From NCBI GenBank assembly GCA_031411995.1, contig JANOCD010000092.1:23591-87590 (forward strand): a stretch of DNA of 64,000 nt, written 5' to 3'. The DNA comes from Rudanella sp031411995 (GTDB taxonomy: Bacteria; Bacteroidota; Bacteroidia; Cytophagales; Spirosomataceae). Below, piece after piece: positions 9,343-17,273 of this stretch. The notes beneath the pieces are model-generated. The model had not been told where the DNA came from, did not search any database, and saw nothing but the letters and a program-made list of their open reading frames with translations. Every line of letters begins with the position of its first letter. Within the stretch, counting starts at the first letter, position 1. The translations under genes were made by a program, and so were the position numbers.

Positions 9343-10497
9343 TTAGCTCAACCCCTCTAAATCATTCATTGTCAACACGTTTACCCCAGTTCGTTGCTGT
9401 GCCGTATCACCTCCATAAACCAGTATAGACTCCGTTTGCGAAGCCAATCCGCTAAAATACTGTAACCCTTTGAAGAAATCGGCCCGGATAGTTTGGCCCG
9501 ATTTTATCTCAACAACGGTAAGGCCTGTTCCCCGGTCAATCAACAAATCGACTTCGTGGCTCGATTGATCCGACCAGAAATAAAACGGCGGTCTTTGTCC
9601 CCGATTTAGCCAATTTTTGGTCAGTTCGTTGATAATCAGGTTCTCAAACAACGACCCCCGCGCAAAGTGGACCGCCAGATCACCCACCGACCGGATGCCC
9701 AGCAGATACGCAGCCAGTCCGGTGTCGTAAAAGTAAACCTTGGGCGTTTTCACGATCCGCTTACTGAAATTCTGGTAATAGGGTTGGAGCCGATACGCAA
9801 TAAAAGACGTTTCCAGCACCGTTAGCCACGCATTCACTGTCTTGTTGTCCACGCCCAGTTCAACAGCCAAACTCTGCTGATTGAACAATTGCCCGACCCG
9901 CCCGGCCAACAACTGAATGAACCGCTGAAACAGGCCTAGATTCAGAATATTTTTCACCTGCCTTACATCGCGCTCCACGTAGGTTTGTAAGTAACTATCG
10001 TAAAAACCGGCCGGGTCAATACCTTGCACCAACTTTCGGGGATAACTGCCGCTTACTAAATAATCCTCCCATGAAGCGGGCGCGTAGGCCGTTCCCCGAA
10101 GTTCGCTCCATGACAGAGGCAGCAGATTAAATACAGCCACTCGTCCAGCCAACGATTGAGTAATCTGTTCCATCAATAGAAAATTTTGTGAGCCAGTCAG
10201 AATATATTCGCCGGTTCGTTGCCTTTCGTCCGTCACCACCTGTAAGTACGAAAACAGTTCAGGTACATACTGCACTTCGTCCAGAATTACCCCGTTTTGA
10301 TATGTTTCCAGAAACCCCTTTGGGTCTTGCCGGGCAAACTCACGTTCGGTCAAACTCTCTAAACTCACATACCGAAAATCAGGCCGCAACAGTTTAGCTA
10401 GCGTTGTTTTCCCCGATTGACGGGGGCCGGTAATGGTAATGACCGGGTATTTTTGAAGCATTTCAGAAGCCCGATCAGTAAGTTGGCGAGGTATCAT
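9343..10497 (-). CDS. AAA ATPase with DUF4143 domain
   Basis: Member of the widespread AAA/DUF4143 family whose cellular job is not established. 384 residues. N-terminal ATPase: VITITGPRQSGKTTLAKLLR (Walker A), GVILDEVQYVPELFSYLQ (Walker B), YILTGSQNFLLM (sensor 1). C-terminal DUF4143 region: QSLAVELGVDNKTVNAWLTV (winged-helix-like), IRSVGDLAVHFARGSLFENL and a PD-(D/E)XK-like end with SSHEVDLLID and LTVVEIKSG. It runs against its neighbours and separates copA from its probable chaperone partner. The upstream boundary has a 45-bp perfect palindrome and a decayed copy of a copA tail, so it looks inserted. Confidence 0.88.
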   Translation of the reverse strand: MIPRQLTDRASEMLQKYPVITITGPRQSGKTTLAKLLRPDFRYVSLESLTEREFARQDPKGFLETYQNGVILDEVQYVPELFSYLQVVTDERQRTGEYILTGSQNFLLMEQITQSLAGRVAVFNLLPLSWSELRGTAYAPASWEDYLVSGSYPRKLVQGIDPAGFYDSYLQTYVERDVRQVKNILNLGLFQRFIQLLAGRVGQLFNQQSLAVELGVDNKTVNAWLTVLETSFIAYRLQPYYQNFSKRIVKTPKVYFYDTGLAAYLLGIRSVGDLAVHFARGSLFENLIINELTKNWLNRGQRPPFYFWSDQSSHEVDLLIDRGTGLTVVEIKSGQTIRADFFKGLQYFSGLASQTESILVYGGDTAQQRTGVNVLTMNDLEGLS

Positions 10498-10502
10498 GAC
10501 GT

Positions 10503-10547
10503 TTTTTCTGACAATTTAGGAATTGAATTCCTAAATTGTCAGAAAAA
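10503..10547. repeat. 45-bp perfect inverted repeat before the DUF4143 ATPase
   Basis: Arms of 22 bases at 10503-10524 and 10526-10547 are exact reverse complements around one G at 10525; the core is TTTAGGAATT/AATTCCTAAA. The repeat ends five bases before the ATPase start codon, so it covers the promoter/leader. It may be an operator for a dimeric regulator or a cruciform-forming insertion end. Confidence 0.9.
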
Positions 10548-10607
10548 CTGTTGATTAAGCGTAAAAGGCCGAACCCTCTCTTCTTGGGCTTCTGGCAAAG
10601 ACAGTCA

Positions 10608-10690
10608 TGCCAGCCATTTCATTCTGTGTCGGTGGTGAGCAATAAGCTGCGGTTATAACCGACAAAAACTCTAATCCTGACTCTTGTGTT
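10608..10690 (+). pseudogene. Remnant of a second copA 3' end
   Basis: This stretch resembles the end of copA and the bases after it (9239-9321). In one frame 10629-10658 reads SVVSNKLRL followed by a stop, compared with SVVSNSLRLWTAKL in the intact gene. The last 26 bases (10665-10690) are identical to 9296-9321. It is therefore a paralogous copA tail left by duplication and deletion, or by the event that placed the DUF4143 gene between the copies. Confidence 0.75.
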
Positions 10691-10716
10691 ACATACACGA
10701 CGAATAACAACCAATT

Positions 10717-10968
10717 ATGGAAGCACTGAACAACAAGACCGATGCGTCGGAGCAAATCCAATTCAAAACCAATATCAAATGCGGGGGGTGCATTGCCGCC
10801 GTTACGCCCTATCTGAATGCCATTGAACAGCTTGATGGCTGGAATGTGGACACCGCCAGCCCCAGTAAAATCCTCACGGTGCAAACCACCGATCCCCGAA
10901 TTGGGGAAGTAGTGAAAAAGGCCGTTGAACGGGCAGGCTATAAGGCCGAACCCATACCGGAAAGTTAA
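10717..10968 (+). CDS. HMA-domain copper chaperone
   Basis: Small cytoplasmic metal-binding protein of 83 residues, probably carrying Cu(I) to a P1B ATPase. One HMA domain: QFKTNIKCGGCIAAVTPYLN with the CGGC site (the family often has MxCxxC), then a typical ending VVKKAVERAGYKAEPIPES. It lies directly after the decayed copA tail and 1.4 kb after intact copA, in the same direction, suggesting an original copA-chaperone pair. The neighbouring VCBS-repeat gene starts 31 bp downstream. Confidence 0.85.
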   Translation: MEALNNKTDASEQIQFKTNIKCGGCIAAVTPYLNAIEQLDGWNVDTASPSKILTVQTTDPRIGEVVKKAVERAGYKAEPIPES

Positions 10969-10999
10969 AAAGCCATCAACTCTGTTCCAATTGGAATCC

Positions 11000-12190
11000 A
11001 TGAAACCCTTCGCCTTACTTCCTTCTTTTTGCCTGATTGGACTCTCGTTATTGACGGCTTCCACTACCCAAACCACCACGATTTCTGCCCCTCGTGAAGT
11101 GCGTTTTTGGAGGCATTTTGTGGCTGCCGAAAGCTATGAATCGGTGGGGGTAATCGACGTGAACAAAGATGGAAAACCAGACCTGGTTTCGGGCGATTTC
11201 TGGTACGACAACGCCGACGAACGCAAAAACTCGTTCCGTCGGCGTAAGCTCATTGGCGATCAGAAACGGTTTGATCAGTACTACGACGACTTTTCGACCA
11301 TCCCGCTCGACGTGGATGCTGATGGCGATTTAGACGTGGTCACGGGCGGCTATTGGGGCGGTTCATTGCGGTGGCTGGAGAACATCGGGGCCGATGGTAA
11401 ACCCTGGCCCGTGCATGAGGTGGCTTTTGTGGGCAACACCGAAACAACCCGCGCCTGGGATGTGGATGGCGATGGTCAGATCGAGATTGTGCCCAACAAC
11501 CCCGGTAAACCGCTGAAATACTTCACGCTCGACAAACCAAACACCTTTCGGCAGGTGAACGTGGCCCCCACCCAGGGCCATGGACTGGGCTTCGGCGATA
11601 TCAACGGCGATGGCAAAGGCGATTTTGTGGTGACCAAAGGCTGGCTCGAAAACCTGGGCAATGAATCGGACCGGCGGGGGTACGGCCTTCCGACCGGGTG
11701 GGAACTTCACGAAGAGTTCGACATTGGGGTGGCGAGCGTGCCCGTGATCGTGACCGATTTGAACGGCGATAAAAAGAATGATCTCATTGTGGGTCAGGGA
11801 CATGGCTACGGACTGCACTGGTATGAACAACAACTCCAGGCTGGCAAACGGACCTGGGTGAAGCACATCATCGACGAGAAAAACTCGCAATACCACTGCA
11901 TGGAATGGGCCGATATCGACGGGGACAAACGCCCCGACCTGATCACGGGCAAACGATTTCGCGCCCACAATGACACGGACCCCGGCTGTTATGACGAAGT
12001 TGGTTTGTATTATTTTACGTGGAATGGCCAGGCCTTCACCAAACATACCATCGCCTACGGCCCGGCAGGGGTCGGCAAAGGAACCGGCATTTATTTCGCC
12101 CTGGCTGACCTGCGGAAAACGGGTCGTTTAGATGTTATTGTGGCTGGGAAAGATGGGCTGAATGTGTTCTTCAACGAAGGGAATAAATAG
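11000..12190 (+). CDS. Secreted FG-GAP/VCBS beta-propeller repeat protein
   Basis: 396 residues. Begins MKPFALLPSFCLIGLSLLTA, a clear signal peptide, which decides the start at 11000. The rest is made of FG-GAP/VCBS repeats with calcium-binding-like loops: DVNKDGKPDLVSGDFWY, DVDADGDLDVVTGGYW, DVDGDGQIEIVPN, DINGDGKGDFVVTKG, DLNGDKKNDLIVGQG, DIDGDKRPDLITGKR. A seven-bladed beta-propeller is likely, exported to periplasm or surface. The family is common in Bacteroidota and Planctomycetes with no fixed function. It follows the HMA gene by 31 bp, so it may share its transcript, but a role in copper handling is not shown. Confidence 0.82.
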   Translation: MKPFALLPSFCLIGLSLLTASTTQTTTISAPREVRFWRHFVAAESYESVGVIDVNKDGKPDLVSGDFWYDNADERKNSFRRRKLIGDQKRFDQYYDDFSTIPLDVDADGDLDVVTGGYWGGSLRWLENIGADGKPWPVHEVAFVGNTETTRAWDVDGDGQIEIVPNNPGKPLKYFTLDKPNTFRQVNVAPTQGHGLGFGDINGDGKGDFVVTKGWLENLGNESDRRGYGLPTGWELHEEFDIGVASVPVIVTDLNGDKKNDLIVGQGHGYGLHWYEQQLQAGKRTWVKHIIDEKNSQYHCMEWADIDGDKRPDLITGKRFRAHNDTDPGCYDEVGLYYFTWNGQAFTKHTIAYGPAGVGKGTGIYFALADLRKTGRLDVIVAGKDGLNVFFNEGNK

Positions 12191-12345
12191 GGGTAACATC
12201 AGTTTGTGAATACGAACGAACCCGGAAACTCTCGCGGTAGTTTTCTGAAAAACTGCCTGATCATCAATTCTTTCATGGTTTCCAGGAGTACTGGCAAAGA
12301 TCAACACCCAGGCTGATCTTCATCAGGTTTGGGCTGAACGCCCTG

Positions 12346-12383
12346 TGCTTGTTTTGTACAAGAATTTAAACGCAAAACAAGCA
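12346..12383. promoter_or_regulatory. Hairpin in the leader of the universal stress gene
   Basis: TGCTTGTTTTG at 12346-12356 pairs exactly with CAAAACAAGCA at 12373-12383, with a 16-nt loop. It lies 45 bp before the universal stress protein start. It lacks a terminal T-run, so an operator or leader structure is more likely than a terminator. Confidence 0.45.
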
Positions 12384-12427
12384 GGGTGGTTCACCTCAAA
12401 ATCTCCCTGATAAACATCTTGTAGGCC

Positions 12428-13249
12428 ATGAAAACTATTGTTGTTGCTACGGACTTCTCCCCCAACGCCAACCAGGCGGCTCATTTTGCTATACAACTCG
12501 CCAAAGCGCAAAAAGCGTCGCTGGTGCTGCTGAATGCGTTCCATTCCTGGCCCACTAATCCCGCCGAAACCGGGGGTGATTTCCCGCTAAGTGCCCAGGC
12601 GATGCGCGACGAAAGTATGCATGCCCTGAACCAACTGGCGCATGAACTTCATGAAAAATATGGGGCTGCCTTACCCATCCGTTGCATAGTACGGGAAGGC
12701 TACGCGCTGCCGGTCATTCGCCAGGTGGCGCAGGAAGAAAAAGCCGATCTGCTGGTGATGTCCATTGTCGGTTCGGCCCCGCAAAGTGCCCAACTAATGG
12801 GCAGTGTGGCCACCGAAATGGTGGGCGAAACAACAGTACCACTGCTGCTGATTCCACCATTGAGTGCCTATGCCGACGTAAAAAACGTGGTGCTGGCTCT
12901 AGACCTCAACACCCCCACCGATGCCGTGGTGCTGGATACGGGCCTTCGGTTAGCCCGGCAATTTGGTTGCGTTGTTAACCTATTGTGTATCAATGACCAA
13001 CCTACCGATGCGGGCCTACACACCAAAGCCGAACACATTCGACACCTAATGGGCGACGTACCCCACACAATGACTATTCAAGCCAGTGACGACGTGTATG
13101 ATGCCCTGTTGACCTTTGCACATACCAACAAAGCCGACCTGATTATGATGCTTCCACAAGAACATAACTGGTTCCGGCGACTATTTGCGGAAGGCGAAAC
13201 CCAGCGGGTGGCCCGCCTAACGGATATTCCGTTGCTGGCAGTGGTGTAA
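12428..13249 (+). CDS. Universal stress protein, tandem UspA domains
   Basis: 273 residues with two UspA domains (about 1-143 and 148-273). The first starts MKTIVVATDFSPNANQAAHF and ends GSVATEMVGETTVPLLLIP. The second starts VKNVVLALDLNTP and ends RLTDIPLLAVV. The first domain has a partial ATP-binding G-2xG-9xG pattern (GSAPQSAQLMGSVATEMV). It sits 11 bp before the CcoI ATPase gene in the same direction. Universal stress proteins often accompany microaerobic respiration genes in Bacteroidota, which fits this context. Confidence 0.9.
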   Translation: MKTIVVATDFSPNANQAAHFAIQLAKAQKASLVLLNAFHSWPTNPAETGGDFPLSAQAMRDESMHALNQLAHELHEKYGAALPIRCIVREGYALPVIRQVAQEEKADLLVMSIVGSAPQSAQLMGSVATEMVGETTVPLLLIPPLSAYADVKNVVLALDLNTPTDAVVLDTGLRLARQFGCVVNLLCINDQPTDAGLHTKAEHIRHLMGDVPHTMTIQASDDVYDALLTFAHTNKADLIMMLPQEHNWFRRLFAEGETQRVARLTDIPLLAVV

Positions 13250-13260
13250 CGAACGGCAAC

Positions 13261-15774
13261 ATGACCACTGCCACGACCCCCAAAACGGCTTGCTACCACT
13301 GCGGCAGCGACTGCCCAACGTCGGCAAAGCCTATTCTTTTTGACGAAAAACCGTTTTGCTGTACGGGTTGTCAGACGGTATATGAGCTATTGAGCAGCCA
13401 CCAGCTTTGCCCCTATTACGACCTCAACCCCGCTCCCGGCAAGGTTATGTCGGCACCCGCCCTCGACCGGCTGGCGTTTCTCGACATACCTGACGTTTAC
13501 GCCCAACTTCTTGATTTTCAGAGTAAAACTGTTGCTCACGTCACGTTTTTTGTCCCAGCCATTCACTGTTCTTCCTGCCTGTGGCTGCTCGAACACTTGT
13601 ATCGACTGGAGCCGGGTGTTCAACAAACCCGCGTCGATTTTCTGAAAAAACAGGTGCATCTGGTATTCGACCCGGCCCGCTTGTCGCTTCGGCAAGTGGC
13701 CGAGTTGCTGACATCGTTGGGATATGAGCCACTCATCAGCCTGAACGACACAACAAAAAAGCCCGTCACCACCTACCGACCGCTGCTTTACCGGCTGGCA
13801 GTGGCGGGTTTTTGCGCGGGCAACATCATGCTGTTCAGCTTCCCCGAATACCTTGGCCTCAATGACCCCGCGTTCGTTCGTCTGTTCGGCATCCTGAACC
13901 TGCTGCTGGCCACGCCCGTCGTTTTTTATTCGGGGTCGGGCTATTTTACTTCGGTCTGGAAAAGCCTGAGAAACGGGGTCATCAACATCGACTTTCCGAT
14001 TCTGCTGGGTATTCTGGTAGCCTATTTTCGGGGCACGTATGAGGTATTGGCTTTGGGCGGTGCAGGCTATTACGACTCAGTTACAGGTCTGATTTTTTTC
14101 CTGTTATGTGGAAAATGGTTTCAGCAACGCACCTACGATTTTCTGTCCTTCGAGCGGGATTACAAATCATATTTCCCCCTGGCCGTACAACAACTAACAA
14201 ACGATCAGGAAACCCCCGTTCCCATTGCCGATATCCAGAAAGGCGACCGAATCCGGGTGCGCCACGGCGATCTGATTCCCGCCGATGGACTGCTCTACCG
14301 GGGTGAAGGCCTAATTGATTACTCGTTCGTTACGGGGGAATCGGAGCCGGAACAAAAAGAACCGGGTGCCTTACTCTATGCAGGCGGTCGGCAAATGGGC
14401 GGGGCCATCGACCTCGAAATTGTGCGCGAGGTTTCGCAAAGCTACCTGACCCAACTTTGGAACAACGATGCGTTTAAGAAAGAGAACAACAAAGACAGCC
14501 GGGCCAATTCAGGTCGGGCCAATTCAGGTCGGGCCAATTCAGGTCGGGCCAATTCAGGTCGGGCCAATCCAGGCCGGGCCGCGGCAGGCCAGGCAAAGAC
14601 TTTCGCCGATTCGGTTGGCCAATATTTCACATTGACCGTGTTGACGTTGGCCGCGTTGATTGGCACTTACTGGTTCTGGTGGGCAGGCCAACCCGCCACG
14701 GCGGTCAATGCGTTCACCGCCGTGCTGATTGTGGCTTGTCCGTGTGTGCTGTCGCTCTCGTATCCGGTGGCCCTTGGACACGGTCTGCGGCTGCTGGGCA
14801 AACGAGGGTTCTTCCTCAAAAATGCCGATGTAATTGAGCAGCTAACCCACTGTGATACAATAGTTTTTGACAAGACCGGCACGCTAACAACACCGGTATC
14901 AGAAACCGTTTCGGAACAGTTTACACAACCCCTAACCCCAACCGAACGGGCCATGATTCGGGCGTTGGTGAGTCAGTCGGCGCACCCCCTGAGTCATAGA
15001 TTAAGCCAATTTCTGGCTGACAGCCCACCCATGTTAGTGGAGAACTTTACCGAACTCCCCGGCAAGGGCATCGTGGGTGTGGTGGATGATTTCATCGTGA
15101 AAGCAGGCAGCGCGGCTTTTACCTCACCCCCCGACCCCCTCTCCTTAAAAAAAGGAGAGGGGGAGAAAGAAGGCTCGACCGTCCACATCACCATTGACGG
15201 AATATACAGGGGCTTCTTCCAATTCGCCGGGCAAATTCGCGAGGGGTTGGCCGAGATGCTGACGGACTTTTCGACCCACAAAAAGCAACTGTTTCTGCTC
15301 TCCGGCGATACCGACGCAGCCCGCTCTGAACTACATCCCTGGTTTACCGACGAAGCCATGCGGTTTGGGTGCAGTCCAGCCGACAAGCTTCAGTTTATTA
15401 ACCAGTTACAAACCAAGGGCCACCGCGTATTGATGATTGGCGATGGCCTCAACGATGCCGGTGCTTTGAAACAGGCCGACGTAGGCATTGCCGTAACGGA
15501 CGATACGCTTCGTTTCACACCCGCCAGCGATGCGATTCTGGAAAGCCGTTCTTTATCGCAACTCCCCCATTTTATGCGGTATAGTCAGTTTGCCATGCGC
15601 CTGATAAAAGTCAGTTTTGGCGTGTCGCTGCTCTATAATATGGTTGGCTTCTCGATTGCCGCCACGGGGCATCTCTCCCCCATTGTTGCCGCTATTTTGA
15701 TGCCGTTGAGTTCCGTGACAATGGTGGCGATTGCGACAATTGGAATGCGGTGGCGGGGAATTGGCAGAGCCTAA
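13261..15774 (+). CDS. ccoI: CcoI-like copper P1B ATPase for cbb3 oxidase assembly, with repeat insertions
   Basis: 837-residue copper ATPase of the CcoI/FixI type, which supplies copper to the CcoN active site. Seen: an N-terminal cysteine-rich segment (ACYHCGSDC, FCCTGCQTVYELL), an HMA domain with HCSSC (residues 102-106), six or more membrane helices, actuator FVTGESEPEQ, membrane site ACPCVLSLSYP (Cys 493 and 495), DKTGTLTTP (Asp 537), HPLSHRL and MIGDGLNDAGALKQADVGIA. Two odd stretches interrupt it: a tandem RANSG repeat at residues 414-443 and an in-frame palindromic-repeat peptide (SPPDPLSLKKGEG) near 622-634. Both sit in cytosolic loops and keep the frame, so the protein is probably functional. 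Confidence 0.92.
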   Translation: MTTATTPKTACYHCGSDCPTSAKPILFDEKPFCCTGCQTVYELLSSHQLCPYYDLNPAPGKVMSAPALDRLAFLDIPDVYAQLLDFQSKTVAHVTFFVPAIHCSSCLWLLEHLYRLEPGVQQTRVDFLKKQVHLVFDPARLSLRQVAELLTSLGYEPLISLNDTTKKPVTTYRPLLYRLAVAGFCAGNIMLFSFPEYLGLNDPAFVRLFGILNLLLATPVVFYSGSGYFTSVWKSLRNGVINIDFPILLGILVAYFRGTYEVLALGGAGYYDSVTGLIFFLLCGKWFQQRTYDFLSFERDYKSYFPLAVQQLTNDQETPVPIADIQKGDRIRVRHGDLIPADGLLYRGEGLIDYSFVTGESEPEQKEPGALLYAGGRQMGGAIDLEIVREVSQSYLTQLWNNDAFKKENNKDSRANSGRANSGRANSGRANSGRANPGRAAAGQAKTFADSVGQYFTLTVLTLAALIGTYWFWWAGQPATAVNAFTAVLIVACPCVLSLSYPVALGHGLRLLGKRGFFLKNADVIEQLTHCDTIVFDKTGTLTTPVSETVSEQFTQPLTPTERAMIRALVSQSAHPLSHRLSQFLADSPPMLVENFTELPGKGIVGVVDDFIVKAGSAAFTSPPDPLSLKKGEGEKEGSTVHITIDGIYRGFFQFAGQIREGLAEMLTDFSTHKKQLFLLSGDTDAARSELHPWFTDEAMRFGCSPADKLQFINQLQTKGHRVLMIGDGLNDAGALKQADVGIAVTDDTLRFTPASDAILESRSLSQLPHFMRYSQFAMRLIKVSFGVSLLYNMVGFSIAATGHLSPIVAAILMPLSSVTMVAIATIGMRWRGIGRA
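14501..14590 (+). repeat. 15-bp tandem repeat inside ccoI
   Basis: Six 15-bp units: four identical copies of GGGCCAATTCAGGTC (14501-14560), one with two changes (14561-14575) and one more diverged (14576-14590). The unit is a multiple of three and encodes RANSG repeats in a cytosolic loop of the copper ATPase. Identical units suggest recent slippage and likely length variation between strains. Confidence 0.95.
15135..15163. repeat. G/C-rich palindromic element within ccoI
   Basis: CCCCCTCTCCTT at 15135-15146 pairs with AAGGAGAGGGGG at 15152-15163 around an A-rich loop. It encodes an in-frame PDPLSLKKGEGE-like peptide in the nucleotide-binding part of the ATPase. The peptide is foreign to P-type ATPases and looks like a dispersed intergenic repeat that has entered a gene. 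Confidence 0.8.
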
Positions 15775-15794
15775 CATACCCACAGCCAACCCAT

Positions 15795-15838
15795 AAAAAA
15801 GGCCGATCTCTTCGTGAAGACGAGATCGGCCTTTTTTT
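15795..15838. terminator. Bidirectional rho-independent terminator
   Basis: AGGCCGATCTC and GAGATCGGCCT form a strong G/C-rich stem with an 11-nt loop, flanked by A-run and T-run on the two sides. It can end ccoI transcription on the plus strand and the small minus-strand gene on the other. Confidence 0.9.
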
Positions 15839-15848
15839 GTAAAACTCT

Positions 15849-15983
15849 TTATTTCTTGCCTTTCGGGTCCAGTTTGGCCTGTTGGGCTGTTGCTGCGTCT
15901 TCGCGTTGTTCGTATTTGGGCACCTTATGGCCCCCAGCCCCTTTCTCGACTACTTTTTTTGCTTTTTTCGAATCGTTGCTCAT
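15849..15983 (-). CDS. Small basic protein, 44 aa, unknown function
   Basis: A short complete frame ATG to TAA encoding 44 residues, rich in lysine, alanine and charged residues (starts MSNDSKKAKKVVEKGAGGHK, ends KLDPKGKK). No membrane segment or cysteine. It ends ten bases from a strong terminator that fits its 3' end, which supports a real transcript. Sequence of this style is seen as small hypothetical proteins in Cytophagales, but I do not recognise a named family. Confidence 0.55.
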   Translation of the reverse strand: MSNDSKKAKKVVEKGAGGHKVPKYEQREDAATAQQAKLDPKGKK

Positions 15984-16040
15984 GCTCGTAGTTGGTTAGC
16001 TCTATAGGGTAGAACACCTCTGCCACGGAATCGCTTTTAA

Positions 16041-16448
16041 TTAGGCAAGATAGTTGGTTTCCAGCAACCCGATCTGATACATCCGGCTTTGCATGACAGT
16101 GGCAATACTTTGCGCCCTGAGCAGGGCTTCATTGGCGCGTTCGCCCGCGAAACACTCGTGGAGGGTTTGAGTGAACAACGCCAGCCATTGATCGAAGTGG
16201 GCGGGGCGGATAGATGTTTTCTGCGCCAGTTCGAAATGGGGACGCATGGGTTGCCCCTGATACCCGTTGGTACCTAACAACAGGCTCGACCAGAACGCCC
16301 TGATTTTGGGCATATGGGTGGGCCAATCGACTTGAGCAACATCATTAAAAATAGGGCCGAGATCGGGGTCTTGCCGGATGCAGGCGTAGAAACGATCCAG
16401 AAAAAAAGCGATGTCGGCTTCGGTTTTGATGTCGTTGAGAATTATCAT
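16041..16448 (-). CDS. Group III truncated haemoglobin
   Basis: Small oxygen/NO-binding haem protein of 135 residues from the ATG at 16448; an in-frame GTG at 16469 would add seven residues and overlap the upstream desaturase gene. The pattern fits group III truncated globins: DIAFFLDRFYACIRQDPDLG, FNDVAQVDWPTHMPKIRAFW, MRPHFELAQKTSIRPAHFDQ (candidate distal/proximal histidines in the E and F regions) and LHECFAGERANEALLRAQSI. It is probably co-transcribed with the desaturase gene and lies in the cbb3 oxidase region, consistent with low-oxygen or nitrosative-stress physiology. Confidence 0.87.
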   Translation of the reverse strand: MIILNDIKTEADIAFFLDRFYACIRQDPDLGPIFNDVAQVDWPTHMPKIRAFWSSLLLGTNGYQGQPMRPHFELAQKTSIRPAHFDQWLALFTQTLHECFAGERANEALLRAQSIATVMQSRMYQIGLLETNYLA

Positions 16449-16465
16449 TTGTTTTTGTGGGTACT

Positions 16466-17215
16466 TCACATATACGCTTCGTCGCGGCCCAGACGCAGGT
16501 GAACAATGCCAAGCTTGTTGAGTACCAGAATAATCGGGTAAGCCGGATCGAACTCGTGCCAGCGGAAACCGCCAAAGTTAGGCCGCCCCCCAAATTTGTG
16601 GTGATTATTGTGATACGACTCACCCATCATCAGGAAATCAAACGGCAGCAAATTTTTGGCGGTGTCGTCCAGCTTAAAGTTCGTGTAGCCGTACCGGTGC
16701 GCGTACCAGTTGATGATAGCACCGTGAACCGGCCCCATCAGAAAGTGAATCGGCAGGAGCAGAAACCACCATGGGGAGGGGGCAAACACCACGTAAACCA
16801 TGATGTAAGCCGTTACCCAGGCCAGCCGCACGGGCCAGCGGTCGCCAAACCACTCCATGAATTCCCAGTTGGGAACTCCTTTCTTGAATTTCGCCGGAAC
16901 CGAGTCGCGATTATTGAGAATGTCATTATAAATCAGCCGGGTCTTCCACATCATATCGAACAGATTTTTGGAGTATCCCGGCGAGTGCGGGTCAGCTTCA
17001 GTATCAGCGTGGGCATGGTGCAGGCGGTGCATAATACCGTAGGCACGGGGACTCAGGAACGACGATCCCTGGCTAATGAATGTCAGTACGTAAAAGAATC
17101 TTTCCCAGCCCCGGCTCATGGTAAACATCTGGTGGGCTGCGTAGCGGTGGAGAAAAAATGTCTGCATTGACACCGATACATACCAGTGCAACAGAAAGAA
17201 AGCGGGAATCAGCAT
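16466..17215 (-). CDS. Acyl-CoA/fatty-acid desaturase
   Basis: Membrane di-iron desaturase, 249 residues, introducing a double bond into acyl chains with oxygen. The three histidine boxes are present: HRYAAH near the N terminus, HRLHHAHAD, and YHNNHHK near the C terminus. Hydrophobic stretches occur at the N terminus and mid-protein (AYIMVYVVFAPSPWWFLLLP). The gene ends about 18 bp before the globin ATG and overlaps the longer GTG version of it. An oxygen-using desaturase and an oxygen-binding globin in one unit beside a high-affinity oxidase is suggestive but not proof of a link. Confidence 0.88.
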   Translation of the reverse strand: MLIPAFFLLHWYVSVSMQTFFLHRYAAHQMFTMSRGWERFFYVLTFISQGSSFLSPRAYGIMHRLHHAHADTEADPHSPGYSKNLFDMMWKTRLIYNDILNNRDSVPAKFKKGVPNWEFMEWFGDRWPVRLAWVTAYIMVYVVFAPSPWWFLLLPIHFLMGPVHGAIINWYAHRYGYTNFKLDDTAKNLLPFDFLMMGESYHNNHHKFGGRPNFGGFRWHEFDPAYPIILVLNKLGIVHLRLGRDEAYM

Positions 17216-17273
17216 ATTGTCAGGTTGAAAGCAGGAATGGCACGAACCAGACTGCGCCGGTTGAGGGAGGTAA

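Noticed and set aside
11363..12046. Minus-strand 227-residue frame opposite the VCBS protein
   Set aside because: Shadow of the calcium-loop repeats on the plus strand.
16457..17170. Plus-strand 237-residue frame opposite the desaturase
   Set aside because: The opposite strand carries the complete desaturase histidine boxes; the plus frame has no recognisable domain.
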